A stretch of DNA of 64,000 nt from Stichopus chloronotus (Eukaryota; Echinodermata; Holothuroidea; Aspidochirotida; Stichopodidae). The stretch is taken from positions 10,182,444-10,246,443 of the forward strand of contig CM037848.1 in assembly GCA_021234535.1 (NCBI GenBank), written 5' to 3'. The notes beneath the pieces were generated by a model, which searched no databases, was not told the origin of the DNA, and was given only the letters and a program-made list of their open reading frames with translations. Positions 26,201 through 41,200 of the stretch are shown here, piece by piece (position 1 is the first letter of the stretch; each line of letters begins with the position of its first letter). Position numbers and translations under genes: made by a program.

Positions 26201-29200
26201 AAATCCAGAGGCTTGCACCAGGGCCAAACGGGGTACAGGAACAATGCCCCAGGGGGGTCCAGGTAGCAGCACCTTTAGCTTTCAGTTTGTAAAGTGCTTG
26301 CAAAATCTTTTAAATGCTGACTCAAAAGACCGCTTTTCCTGCCATATTTAACACATTTTGTGAAGTATGTGCCACACGGTGAGGCCAAATCTGAGCAGGA
26401 ATTTCTAGTCCTAGGCAAAGTCACCTGGCGCTGCCCACCGCATGTACAACCCTGCACAATACCATTACATTCATCAAGACTGAACATTTGCACTTACAAG
26501 CAATTTCTAACTTGAGGCATTCTATGATTGAGATACAAGGGATACAAAGGAATACACACGAAAAATGCAACATTTTAATATATAGGAGTCATGCATTTGT
26601 CAGGACCAAGCAACTCAGAACAATTTAATTATTTCATTTTATGGATGACTATTAGTTACATCCAACAGAGAGGAACCCGAAAAGGCAATAAGTACAATGT
26701 GATCTCTCCTAACTTTGATTGGTGCCCAGTGATGTCTTCAATGAAGCTGAGCAAAACCTTGGCCACTAATTCAGTCTGCTGGCGTCATACGACATTTGGG
26801 ATACTTGAAGCAAACTTAAAAAGTTTCCCCATTTGTAATCTACACAAATATCACCCACTGGCACTTTTGGGAATTACTTTGCTGAACTTTTTATGACTAA
26901 CATAATGTGATGACTTGAAGTTTTGGGAACTATGTTCTCAATGTGTGCAAGTAGTTGCTTAGTCATTTAGAGCTTCACTATAGGGTCCAGACTAATTCTG
27001 AGTGTTTATGCACATTATGTCACATTGGTTAAGCTAGAACAGGCCAGATGTGTTGCACATTGCTGGCATGGATTTCAAGTGGGTTTACACTTTGCCAATA
27101 ACTGTACCCTCACAAAATGACCAGACAACTAACCCCCCTACCTAGACAATTTTGAACAAACTCCCCCAGATGATTCTCACCCGAAAAATTCCCAACCCAG
27201 AGAATCCCCCCCCCCCAGACAACACGCTATTGATAATTCCTTCAGTGAAAGAGGGTTTCGGATAGGTTAAGGGGAATTGCTAGTGGGAATTATCTGGCAT
27301 ACCAGTAATGTTTGCTGCAATAATGGTGATCATATGGCATTTTATTCAACAATAAATCAATAATTAAAATTAAGTCATGATACATGCAGCATACTATAAA
27401 GATAGCTAATATAAAGTAGATGTTAAAACAGCTTTAAACACACACACACACACATGCAAAGCACTACTGCAAGTTGGTAGAAACTGGCAGTAATGTTCCT
27501 TGTGTTAAATAGGGTTATAGCAAACTAGTATTGAGAGTGATGTGGCTTAGTCACTTGGCAGACACATCCATGAAAAATACAAACTTGTCTTTTCTAATCA
27601 TGGTTTATGATACTAAAGCAACCAAATATTGGTATGAATCCTCACGTCTTCCTTTTGAACAATACAGTAGCAAGTCTTCGCCAAGTCAAGTGCAATATAT
27701 TTTGCTACAAATCAAACGGTGTAAAGTGCCAAAGTATATATGTGCGAATATTACAACAGTCTAGTGGATAATGAATACAATGAAGTGAGTATTTAGTGAA
27801 TATCTGAATGCTGTAACTACACTACAGAAGTGAAAATCACTTAAACTTTTACTGTTTTTGACTTTGTATACTTATAACTTAACTTTACATCTTTATAACT
27901 TTATATCTTCGAGTGCAGTGCAATGTCTATCACAGAACTACCGTAAGTAGTTTGCAATTAAAAGCAGATGAAGTTGGCATAGCTAATTATTCTAAAAGGC
28001 AGACGTTGAAATTGTCAACTCTTCATGAGAACGGCGTCACAGAATAATGAGAGGAAGAGACAAGGGCACGTCAATGATACATCACTCGACTAAAATCATC
28101 AAAAGATCGACATGCTGAAAGTATAATCGCATTCAAACTCTAGCATACCAAAATGAAAAAAATTATGCAATACTGAGAAGACAAATAATACAAAGGAAAG
28201 AGAATTGGAAAATAGCTTGGGAGATTGAGTATGAACACTGGAATGTTACTTGGTACACATTAGTAAATGTGATGTACGATTGGGCCTTTGATATAAAAAC
28301 AAAGAGCAGGTCCTTCTAGTGTAACTTGCCTTCTTTCTAGAAAAGAACTACCTGTGGGCACTACATACATTCTGAAGGTTGTTCACTAGTTTGGGGCAAA
28401 TGCAATCTCCTTGTCTAGACATACACAGAAGCATCTATCTTGGGCGACTGTTGGAACAACGGCTGTCAAGAAATACTTGGAATATTAGCAAAATTTTGCA
28501 CTTGGGTATCTGTGACAGTTCATGTCTTGTTAAGATGAAAGAATTAAGTGTTATTTCAAGCACCATCCAGAATATCATTGAAGAAGCTTTAGCATAATCT
28601 AAAACTAATTGCACCCACTGGTTTTAAGAACTATGCGTAACCATCACAAGTACTGGATGTAAGTTATATGTAACCGAAAACCAATGTGTTTCAGTCAAAA
28701 CCCATTACCCTCTGTTACACTACATGGGTGATACCAATACCAACTCAAACTAGACATTACTAATTCTGAGAAAACGAGAAAATATTATGCAGGAGGAAAT
28801 GACAATAAAGGAATGAATTACAGGTGCCAATAAAAGATGGGAGGAGATAAATCAGTAACGTTCCACTGCCAATGAAATTAGCAATAAAATTGTGTAAAGG
28901 ACTGTGTGCAGAAAGTAATTTCTACGGTGGACAGAATTCTGTTTTTCTGAAAATATATTATTGCCATTCAACCCAATAAACAGATTAAAACAAGAAGGAA
29001 AATATGATTGCTTTTGAGGTCATGTCTCAGATTGTGTTGTATGCAGAATGTGTACCAGAATGGTGCAAAACTATGGCAAAACGAATGACACAGAAAGATG
29101 CAAAATAAAGCAGGCTAATACTAACTATTTGGCTTCCAGCTGAGGGCTAAAATAAAACAAGGAATAAAACATTCAGGTCCTTTTTTATCAGAAGCGTTAT

Positions 29201-32200
29201 CCCAGTTTGGACAAGGAAACTTTTGAGGATTATTTCTGAATGACATCCAAAAAACTAGATATGATATTCGACAGTGGTGCAGATTTATAATTCTAGGATA
29301 TGAGACGAAAAAAGAACATATCCAACGACAGTAAAACAAATCCACACCGATTTTATTCAGTCACATAGTTCAATTACTACAACAAAAAAAGGAACAATTG
29401 TTACAAGGAAATATTGATCACAAAACTTTGATTTTCATTGAAGTAGATGAAGAAGAGGCAACAGAAGCAGGAATTATGGGAAAAAAAATAAACACCGTTT
29501 AGACGAGGGGAATCAGGCAAAAGCGACAGGATCACAGAAAATTAGTGATAGTATTACCTTTGGTGAACTTTTAGCAACTCCTTTGGCATCAATTGGTTCA
29601 CCCTCAGAAACAGAGTAAAATAATCAATTAATAGAAAGTAGACAAAACAGGTTTATTGAAACAATTACCGTACCTACTCTACTAAATGTTCCCCTCCTCA
29701 AGCCCCCCCCCCCCTTTGCTTTTTTTTTTGTTGTTGTTACACTGCATGCAGCGAAACTGTGAATTCCTGGATGGATATAGTAAAATGAAAATGATGAATA
29801 GTCCGACTGACTCATGGCCACAAAAATCTTATCAAGTCCCATATCCTGCCACAAAAGAATGTTCCTGTAAAAGTTTTGTTGACTTCAATCATGCTATTAC
29901 ATATGATGAATCATTACAGCTTTGTTGGTGGGCCAGAGAGGTAGTTTGATTACATAAACATTAACGCTCACTGAGATTGCTGGCCTATCCAAACAGCCTA
30001 ACATGAAATTCTAAAACCAACGCAAGAAAATTTGACTCGCATAAACGCCCCCGTTCACAAAAATCCTGTGTCCCCTGGCATATAGAAGAATAAATACCGA
30101 AATTGTCGCAATGTGCAGTGGACACACAAATATCTGTCATTCCTTCCTCTGAGTAACCATAGCAACATGGCATTTTGTTTTAAGTTACACCTGGCGAGTC
30201 AGTGTATAACATACATATTCCAAATTCACTTGAAACAACGTGGTCTACCTGAGGTGTCTTTATTTTACATTTCTAAGTGAAAGATTTCTTCTTTTCCTTT
30301 ACAGATGTTCCACTAACAGTCACTGGACTATGCAATTTCCCACCTCCCAATAGGCTTTGTCAATACCTTAGTTCCATTGTTCTAGCTATTATTCCAAATT
30401 ACCGCTGCAACCAAATTAAACACAGGATACATTCACAAATGAGAATGGCCCTGAGAATGACTCTTAACACATAGTCATGCCTACCAATCAAAGTTACAAT
30501 TACTGAACTGTAAAAAGAGGAATATATGTGTGAAGCATGAAATCATTACAACTAGATTTTAATTGCATTATAAAAGCTGAAAACAATGCTTTGCCAGGCA
30601 GGGAATGAGTGCAGCTAAGTCTATAATTTCCACAAAATTTAGTATGAAGACCATTGATTCACTGAAAGTCAGACTAAAAGCACTATCTCTATTAGTGATA
30701 TTTTCTCTTCTCCTCTTTTTTGGGGAATTTTCTCAAATTCCTGATGCATAGCTATTCATAACAGCCCTGTAGAATCTCATGTAGAGTGACCTTTACCATT
30801 GACCTAATGATGCCCAAGTCCTTACATGCTTCAAATGAGTTGGGTAAACTGTGAATTCGGCAGATTTATGTTAATACCTAGATGTAATTGGACAGAATGA
30901 CATGCAGACAGAGTCACATGACAACACTTCAGCCAATCAGAGGCTGAAGAGTGGATACAAGGATGAGACAAAGGTGGCGGTGTAAAACAAATTTCAAAAT
31001 ATATTCACTTAATATCTTCTCACCTGGGCATGAACGAAGACATCATTAAAGAGCAGAAACCAGTTTGATGACAGGCGGCTTGCATTCACAACTTGCAAAG
31101 GCTTTTTTCTGCTGTCTCGGATTAACCTCCGTTCCGGTTTCTTCAGGGATTCCTGCAAGATCGAAATGTTTTCTTTAAATTCAAGTGAATACATAGTAGA
31201 GGTTAGCTGATGCTGTCTTCCTTTGACAGTCCCATGGCCGATGTCTCTGTCACAACATCGGCCAATATCTGATCCAGTCTTTTCGCTATCAAAGGTGTTC
31301 TCTCGAAAACAAAATTTTCATTCTTATGTATGACGTAGTCTGTAGAGTAAATTTACGACAATTCCAAAAATTGCCACAAGGTTTTCAGGTGTTTTTCACC
31401 TTTTCAGATAAGAAATTGCTTTGATGGGCTTTTCTTAATTTCTGTCCTGCTTCACAGATTAATACATCCCCCGGTGGCAAATGTACTTTCAGGATGCTGA
31501 ACGTCGGCAAACATCGGGATCTTGATTTTGCCGATCCGATGTCTTACCACATGGTAAACCTCAGCGCGATCCAACGTCCAATCCGATTATCGGTTCATCT
31601 CTAATAGATACATTTACTAACACTTCTAATTTACTTCAACTCTCACTGAATCGTGACCCTTACGTGTATTTTGCATTTAATGCGTATGCAACAGCCACCA
31701 CTTGACCAGTCCAGTATCACCTATAGGTTTTACCCTTGTGATCTTGAACACCCCTGGGAATTTACTGAGAACATTTGCACATACATTTTAGAAAATATAT
31801 CACACAGGAAACCATTATTTCAATGGAAAGGTTGCAAATTTCAAACATGATGAGTCTTACTAATTAATAGTTTAGTGCATATGCAAATATGTAAACTAGT
31901 CCAACACACTGAACAAAGGGTGGGAAGCATTTCAAAGTGATACCTGTTTGTTTTGCTTTTGTTGCCATACTATGCAAGCACAGTATCGTCTACAAAATTT
32001 TCTTTCATTTGAGGAAAAGACAGTTGAAAACGTACCCAAATGTAAACATGTTTATGGAGTAACAACAGCCTTACTCTGAATAATATAGGTACGCAAGGAG
32101 AAAGGATGATCAAGTTTATGATTCTACTTGGCTTTACACAATTATGCCCTTTTGTGCCCTCACCCAGACTTGCACTGACAATGGTCATCCATACTTACAG

Positions 32201-35200
32201 CCAGCTTATTAGGACATGAATCCCAAAATGCTTTGGTTTCTTCGGCATCTGCCATGCAGCAATCAATTATGCCCTGGAGCTTCTCCCACAAAGAACTGCT
32301 CTCCTTCAGCAACTGGCATTCATGTTGTTCCTTGAAAGAAAGAAACAAAAAAAAAAAAGAATAAGAGAGACTTGGGCCACCATGATTGAAATGCCAGAGT
32401 TTTCAAGGAGTTATCACAAAACTTAGGTGGTTTGATTAATTATGACTCAGTTACCTGTTTTATCACAAGTGCAGTCCCGTCGACCATGCCGAGAGTACTG
32501 GTAACTTCTAAACACCGCCCGCCTCTTACAGTGTCCAGTCTAACACCGCCCTACCATGCCATTCCCATTAAGCCATCCATTTGTACTAGGAGGGTGAAGG
32601 TCTGAGTCACAATTCTAATCTTCATCACAGCAGTTAACTTTACACAGTGTGCAAGGAATTCTCTTACTATAGTACAACGCTTACGGTAAAGTTTGCACCA
32701 GTTGCCTGGATGCTCGGATGTCATTCCTAATATGCAGGTCAAACATTACGACTCCTTTTTCTTTTAAACCTTCGACACATTTGCTCTGTAATTTGAGAAG
32801 TGTCTGCTGTGGTTCATGGTTGGCTGCTTTGAGTTTAAAGACAAACCATTTGACGAAAATTTGCCGAAATCATTGATAGATCAATACTAAATTCTGCTTA
32901 AATTCATCCTTGTCTAAAAACTGAAGCGAAAATACTCTATCCATTGATCTTACCTCTGGGAAGTACCCCTGCAGTTTTCCTAAGAGATAGGCGTATGATT
33001 TTACCCGGTCGATGGGAATCTGGAATAATCTTCTTAAACATGGACCAAAGTCAGTCACCTTTTCATCTTTGTTGAGTATTTCTACGAAAGTGCTGTCGTG
33101 CTTTTGGAGTATTTCCCTGTGGATGACATGCAGAGATGCTTGACGGAAAATTCAAGTGGGTTGCATACAGATTGCATTGAGCAATGAACAAAGTGAGCAG
33201 CACACTATGAACAAAACTTGAGGATGTTTTAAATATCTTCATGCTATTTTCTTTAATCTCATCATTTAAATGTGATACCAAAAATGTGAATCACAAAACA
33301 GTTCCCTCCACATACATTCACATCTTACGTATGACACTGTACACAATGCATTCGTATAAATGACCCCAAATATCAGAAGGTTACTTGAATTTAATTTGAT
33401 TTAATTGCCTTCCCCATCACAATAATAGACTTCACACATGCCATTTATGAGATCATTCATAATTGATACAAGTATCACAAATCACTCAGGTTTCCATAGC
33501 AACACCTTGGAGTGACCAAAACACATTCTGGACAAATTGTGTTTGTGAACTCACACCCTTTCATAGTTTGTTAATGACATGGTGCAGTAATCAGGAGTTC
33601 CTAAATCCTATTTACACACAACTCCCATCTTTGCAGCCTTTTCAATTGCTGAGACGTAAAATGTTGGAAGATATTCACTTAAGTTGAATCAGACAACTGC
33701 GCATTTCCTTGTGATGTCCTCCATTACAATTCACACTAGCTCCTTTTTGTTTTATTTTGAAATTAAAATGTTTAAAACCTAAATAAGCATGCTACATGAA
33801 AGGGATTGGTATCATAAAATCACCCCATAACAGTGAGATGGTGATCACATTTCAGGAAAAGGAGTAATATCTTAAAAAAAAAAAAAAAATGCAAGAAAAT
33901 AATGAGTTGTATAACAGTGGCTCTGGAAAGTCCTATGAAGATGGCAGTTGGACAAGTTGAATTCATATTTTAAGCTTTATGACAAATTTTCTTTGAAATG
34001 TCTGACTTCAGGTAACCTTTACAGGGAGCATGCTGAAGGGAATTCTCAATATTTAAATACTAAAATACAAACTACAATAACAACATGAACATATTACCCG
34101 GCAACTCTTCCTAGGTGTTTGAATCCTGAGAGATTTATAAAATCACAGAGAGCTTTGGCATAAAGTTCAAACAGTCCTGTGATTTCCTTTGCTTTGTTCA
34201 GTAGCGCCAAATCTCCGAGATAGTGGGTCCTCTGAACTATACCAGTCAGGTGGATGGAGTTGATGCCGACGGCGTTGGAGACTGTTGCGAATAAATCCAC
34301 CAATTGGCGGAGTGGGTGCAAGTATATAGAATTCTCCAACAGTCTCAACATGTCTGTAAAAGAGGTAAAAGTAATAAAAGTCTAATTTCAAGCATCATAC
34401 CTGAAAACTTTTCTTTTCCCATGCCATTTTGAGCACAAATATAGCTACAAAATACAATGTAACCACCAGGTGCTTAAATGGATTTTAGTAAAAAAGTAAA
34501 CGAAAGTGGAGAGAATTTTGTCTGACCGTCTACAGAAATCACCTTCACATTTGGACTTAAGTCAGCAAAAGCTACCTTCTCCTGATGGCAACACTGGCTC
34601 TGCATTATCCACCTGTCATCTTCATCTTACTTTCTGAACAACAAGAACAAATGCCCAGTACGGAAAATGAGTTATCTGAGTTAACATGCTCATGTCAGTG
34701 AGACAATCTGACGGTGCACCCATTTTGCAAATCCAAGGTAATACACACCATAAATTGTTCACGAGAAAGAACGAGCCATAAGTTTTACATTTTGACTTTG
34801 TTAGTACGGCAACTTCGAAAATGTTTCAGTTTATTCCTGAGTGCAAAACCAGATTAAGTCATTCATGGAGTATAAAATAATCTTCTAAATTCTGCAGAGA
34901 CTAAGGGTGATATGACTGCCCCGTGCTTACCTGGGCCTGAACTGAAATTATCTACGGGACATTACCATCTTCGAAACCTTCCAAAAACAAGTTCAAAATG
35001 GCACCAGGATATGCAGCATGCAAAGTTCATGCTACATACGAGGTTCTTTGGATGAAGTATTAACTGCACGAAGATTTAATCATGTGATCCAATGAGCATA
35101 ACTGACATTTGCCCTTTACCATAAGAAACAGACTAGCGCCAATGAATGTTCGGGACATCTATATAACAAACAGGAGGTTCACCGATGCCTCCCATTTTGA

Positions 35201-38200
35201 GATATAATGTTCATGACAGTCATACATGGTTAATGATGTCAACCTCAGATGACCTTTGACCTCAACAAAGAAAAACAATGGTGCACATCTACCAATCATA
35301 ATTTGTCACATACGACAATGAAAACAGTGTCTCCTCTTGTTATTGCAAGATGTTTACTTTCTCCCAGATGAAGTGCATCAGTTTGAAATGACCCATGACC
35401 TCTGCATGACCTAGTGAGCAAATCTACACCCATTGCTCTTCCATACATGTACAACAGATAGATGTCCAAGCTTCTTCCTTCAGATAATGTGTTTTACAGG
35501 ACAGTTATTGCAAATGCACCTAGACCTACACAAACACACACATGCCATTATTGCTAGATGGGTCTCTCATCTCAGTCAAACCCAAAAGCTGATTCAGATT
35601 TAAAGGGACACCTTGAGTTGTTTTGTGAAATTCACCAAATTTTTCCACCCTGTCAAGGTTCATTCACATACTAACAACGAATGGTCAAACTAAGAGGAAT
35701 TCCCAGGGGCCACATACAAATGAACACTAGTGAGCAAGAAATTAATGATTCAGTTTGGTTTGTGGGAATTTGTGAACAGACACTTTTCCACAAAAGTCCT
35801 AATTCACAAGCACATTCTTGCATATGAATTGAGGTAAAAAAATTAAAAATTTTTAAAGTTTCCGTAAAAATGGATGTGAAACTTGACTTATAAAAAGCAT
35901 TGAAATGTGGTTGTATCCTTCAAAATACTCAAAAATTTATCCTTATTAACTCAACGTGCCACTTTAAGGTAGCATATCCAATACAGCAGTTAGGGTTTCT
36001 CTGCATGTGTTCACTGAAGTCGCCATCACTGTAAGTTCCAAAATATTGATCTTTTTCTACATTTTACTGATGAAGTTGGATTTCTTTATGAAGTATATAT
36101 ACTGGAGCAGTTGGGTTGAAGTGTACCAAGTGAGAACAAAGAGTCAACTGATATGAGTTTTGCCCATTTTATGGTCTTATAGGCTAGCAGAGGAAAAATC
36201 TTGTCAGGCCTGTTCACTCACTTTGCAAAACACTGAAAAGTTTGTCGACCTTTGGCTCAAAATCTAATCTAACCTAAGGTATGGAAACTTGGCAGTGCCA
36301 TGAATGACCAGCGTCTTGGCATTCCATGCTGCTGCAACTCATATACGGGGAGAACTTCTACAAGGCTTTGGAGACCGCATTACTTTTGCAATGCAGTGTG
36401 TAAGTTAATGGGGCGTTTCATACGGGTATACTGCCATGAAGCAGAGGAATGCACGTTGGCAACTTTTAAATGATAAGAGTTCAGGAGAAGTGATTTGATA
36501 AGAAATATTAAAGTGACATATTATTACTACTTACCTGTACTTTGCATAGACTTCCAGACCGACGATTTCACCACCGACAACCGGTAGTAGAGTAATCTCT
36601 CTGTGGCACTAAGTTCACTTACAATAGATATGTAACCAGAGTTATTTTTATCAGAGATACAGGCACAAATATCTCCTCTGGCTGAAAGAATTTGCATCCA
36701 CCCACACTGCAGAAACAAGAACAAAATACATTCACTTGAAACGAGTCTGGACAATGCAGGAAAACTTTGTGGGTTTACGTTGCAATGGATAGATTTTTAG
36801 CTACAACAGCTAAAAACACAACTACATCATTTTAATTATCAGCCAACAGAGGAAAGAAGCTAACAATATATGTACCACATTAAAAAAAAGAAAATGCAAG
36901 ATCTCTGAGACTCTCAGACACCAAAGATTACTGACTTAAAATGGAATGTGGATCAACCCATATGATATGAATCACTCATGAAAATGGCATCCACATCAAA
37001 TGTCCAACGATACATAAATATATCAGTTTGTATCTGCTAATTGCCTACAAGAATCAGCAGGTTTTCAAGTGCCTTCAGACAGACAGTCCGAATACACAGG
37101 CGGGCAACCTTTCAATTACCTTTCTCAAAAACATCATCTTTTCGGGCTGTTTTGCTCGAGCAGCATATTTTACAGTCGGTGACTTGGAAATCGCCGATGT
37201 TGGTCGCTTCTTTGGAGTTGAGTCTTTTGCCTCTTTCAGAGGGCTTTCAGGTGCCAGACCTTCATTTCTCAACTCCTGGAGACTAGAATCAAAAAAAAAA
37301 AATATTAGGTAACATGACAAGAGTTTCACAGTAAATGTATATGTCATGGATGATAGCTGATACACTATCACTGAACACTAAAATCCCACAATTGAGCAAT
37401 AACCAAATAAGCTTGAAGTTATACAACATTTCACCATCAAAAGTAACATGTCAACATTAAATTTACCAATTTTTTTTCATGCTAAACATTTTACTTAATT
37501 CACGAAGGGTGTGGACCACTGTTCACCCCAATCAACTTCAACCTTCATTAAAAGCAAGACTGATCAACTCTGGAGCTGCGACGTACATTCCAAATGTGAG
37601 GTTTGACTGAACTTCAAGAGCCATTGCAGTTGATCATAAAAATACCCATTCCATAGTTTAACCGCTTGACCTCAAATAACCTTTGACTTCCACAAGAAGA
37701 AATAAACCATGCACACTAACTTTGAAGTTTAACCACCTTTCCCATTCCCCTCTTGAAAAATCCAGTTTACAGCATTTTGAAGTGTGACCTCTGTTGACAT
37801 CTAATGACCTTTGACTTCCACCAAATCACCTCCTCAGTGTGATTACAAATTAATCAAGTTCAAGCATTGTTAAGGCTATAATTAGTTGTGACTCATTATC
37901 ACTGATTCATTTCTGTATGCTACACCACAACATTTTTAAATGAGCCATTCCCTAAGCATATCATCTCCACCCTAACTGTAAAGAAATGAAGTATAAACAT
38001 GGAGATCCATCATGGCTCTCCTCAGGCTTAAAATGTCAAAGGCCAGTCATTACAATCAAAATAACCAGACAGGACCATTTTACTATCGAAATACAGCAAG
38101 TAGCCTACTGTACCTTGGTTGTTTTCCAAGGTAGTAGACATCTGGTTGAAAACTTGGTCCATCTGCGAGTAAAAGGGTGTGGTTACTACCAAGGGCAGCT

Positions 38201-41200
38201 CCCCAAACTAAGCTATTGCCAGGCATCTGCAAAATTGGAAAGATAAAAGCAAATATGAGTATATTATTCTTTCTTCTTTTTTTTTTTTGCACAAGAGACA
38301 CTGGTTTCAATTTGTTTAAAAAAAAAAAAAAAAAACTGAATTCCGTTAGCACTAGCTTTGTTAACGTAAACTGCCAGAAATCCATAGCATCTTCTCAACC
38401 ACAAGTAATAAAATGAAAAGGCTGGTAGAAGAATAGCAAAGCTGTTGCTATTATTTTTTACTATTCATAAATCAAGTATTTGATGTCCATGGTATTGAAA
38501 TAGATTACACATAGATACTGTATTAACTTTAACAGACTTAATACACCATCACAGCCTTGTCATAATGCATTTTGCACAAATGACATATTTGCAAAGGTAT
38601 TTTAGGGAATTACAGCAGAAATTGGGGCAAATAGCTAAAATGACCCTTTCAAATGAGTTTAACGTTTTCTCTGCTGCATACTACACTGAAGATCTTTCCT
38701 CTGTTTTACATCCTTCTATCGTATTTTTTCCTGTTAGCATTAACTTACACACTTTGTTTACTCTTTTTTTGTTTCCGAGTAAGCAAAACTGTCAGGAGCT
38801 GGATTGCATTGCCTATAGCAGTTTAAGGTCTGAACACGACCACAGCAAGTTCGAAAAATTTCAAAACACCTTTCTATCTGCAAGTTCTGCAAATGTCGAG
38901 ACTGCCGATAACAGTGCTCAACTTGCTGCGATTTAATTACAACATGCACCAGTGTTGGCATGCTTTCAGTGCAATGGACTTGCAAATCATTCCATTTTAC
39001 CTGAGTCCATGAATTGCTTCTCTGGCTTTTTAACGTCCCTTTCACACACACCCCCCCCCCCCCTTGTTATCATCAACCAAATGAGAAAATTAAAGAGTGC
39101 AAAAGTCATCCACAGTCCAGAGAAACTTTGAGTAATACATTAAATATACTTCAAAAAAACCAACGTGCGCACACAGAATTTTATATAAACCTCAGTTTTA
39201 TCTTCGAGACTTTGACGTGAAACGAAGCCCTCATCAAAGGGAACTTTGACCTGTTGTCAACTACATTGGTAATGTACACATACCAGTTTGAATCTGTCAA
39301 AACAAGATCCATATTATATTTTTAACTTTTCATGACATGGCACTGTATTTTTTTCTTTCATCCATCTTATTGTACCTTGATTCTCTTGGGCACAAGTTGA
39401 CCAGTGTGACCCAGCTGGCCATCAGAACTGGCCCCCCAAGAGAAGGCTTGACCGTTGCTAGATACTGCCAGGCAATGAGTAGCACCTGCATAAATATTCA
39501 GTATCCCTTTGGCACTCAATTGCTTGATGATGCTGGGCTGGGACCTGAAGAAGAAAATAATTTGAAGTGAACTGAAATTTCAGTTAAATGAGTATCATCA
39601 CCTTATGTCAAAGAAAAAATAGAATGCAAGAGTGCAATGTGGTTCTGATGATGGAAAATGCAGACTGAAAAATAAATATATGACACATGACCTTAGATTG
39701 TTAAAGTGCAGTAACAAAGTAAAAAAGTTATTTTTACCTTCCAGTGTTTATGGCAGAAACCTCCACCAATGCAGGCGAAGACTGCTACCATGAAGACATC
39801 AGACCTAAAATAACCTAAATCAAAGTGTTGGTCATGTGACAAAAAATTTGACCCTTCAGGGTTTTTGACCTCCATGACATTCTCTTGCAATTATTGTGGT
39901 AGACTACAATACTGCATTTGAAGTCACTAAATTACATATTAAGTGATTCCAAGCTTTCTTTCTAACTTGTACATACTGTTTACACGGAGATCTGCCCTGT
40001 TCCGTCTTGCCATATGACCATTTATCCTTATTAAATGACCACCTCACCTCACCTCAACCAAAACAAAGGTTTTTTTAAATATTTCATGACATTTTGCTCA
40101 TATAACATCATCATGGCATATCACCGGTACATAGTAGAGTATGCTATGAAACGTTCCACTCTGAAACTGTATTTGTCTCTCAAATTTATTTTCCAAATAA
40201 TAATTTATTCCTGATCACAGTGACATGTTGCTAACAGGACCTAGCTTGAACACTCTCTATTCCCTAATTACAAATGTGCCATTGTCTCCACAACAAATGC
40301 AACATCAGTTCACTTTAATGCTTTTGACCTTTCATGCTCACCAGCAAGCTATTTTAAATTCTACCCATCAAACATAGTGCAAGAAAGTGACGGTCTTCTC
40401 AGTCATACTGTGTCTTGGGTATAAGGACAACCAGTGCCGTAAATATTACACTACATTTGAAGTAAATTGAATGAGCTGTTTGAAAAAGATCTCCATTTTA
40501 ACATTTTCTCATTGATCATCATAAAAACAATAGGAGCCATCTATTTTTTGGGGGGGAGGGGAAGAGACAGGGAATTATGTACTGGATCAGGCAAAGGGAT
40601 TGGAAATATTTCATCAGGCAAGTTTAAAAATATTACCTTTTATCTTTATTTACTGCAGGTATTTATGGGTTTACCACTATTGTTCGGCTCTGATATTTTT
40701 TCCCTAGGACAGCTTTTGGACCACACCAGGCAATAAAATTTCCAATTGCTTGTAACCATAAACCATCTTTTATGTAAAATAGTTTTTGCATTCCACTGGA
40801 ATTCTGTCACAGAGAACATCCATGGATGGTCAAAAATAGGTTTATCACTTTTGGTGGCTGACACCAATCTCACAGGGAAGCATCTCACCACATGGACAAT
40901 ACCACTACCTCTCACAATAAGCTGTGTACTGTCAGTGAGCCTTTCATACTGTGATACACATTCCCTGGCAACACACTGATATGATGCTGTAACACCCATG
41001 CACTTAACAACTTGGTAAAAATTTAAGGAATTTCACCTGATTGTCCCAAGGACAACTAAACTGCAAAATGTGGAGAGTTGTTATTTTCAAAATCAAGTTT
41101 ACCAAGGTCAAAGTAATGTCATTTAGCGCAATTACTGAGTGTGAACTTTACAGGTTGCTGTGCCACAAACACAAAATCTCATAGGATGTTGCACCATGAA

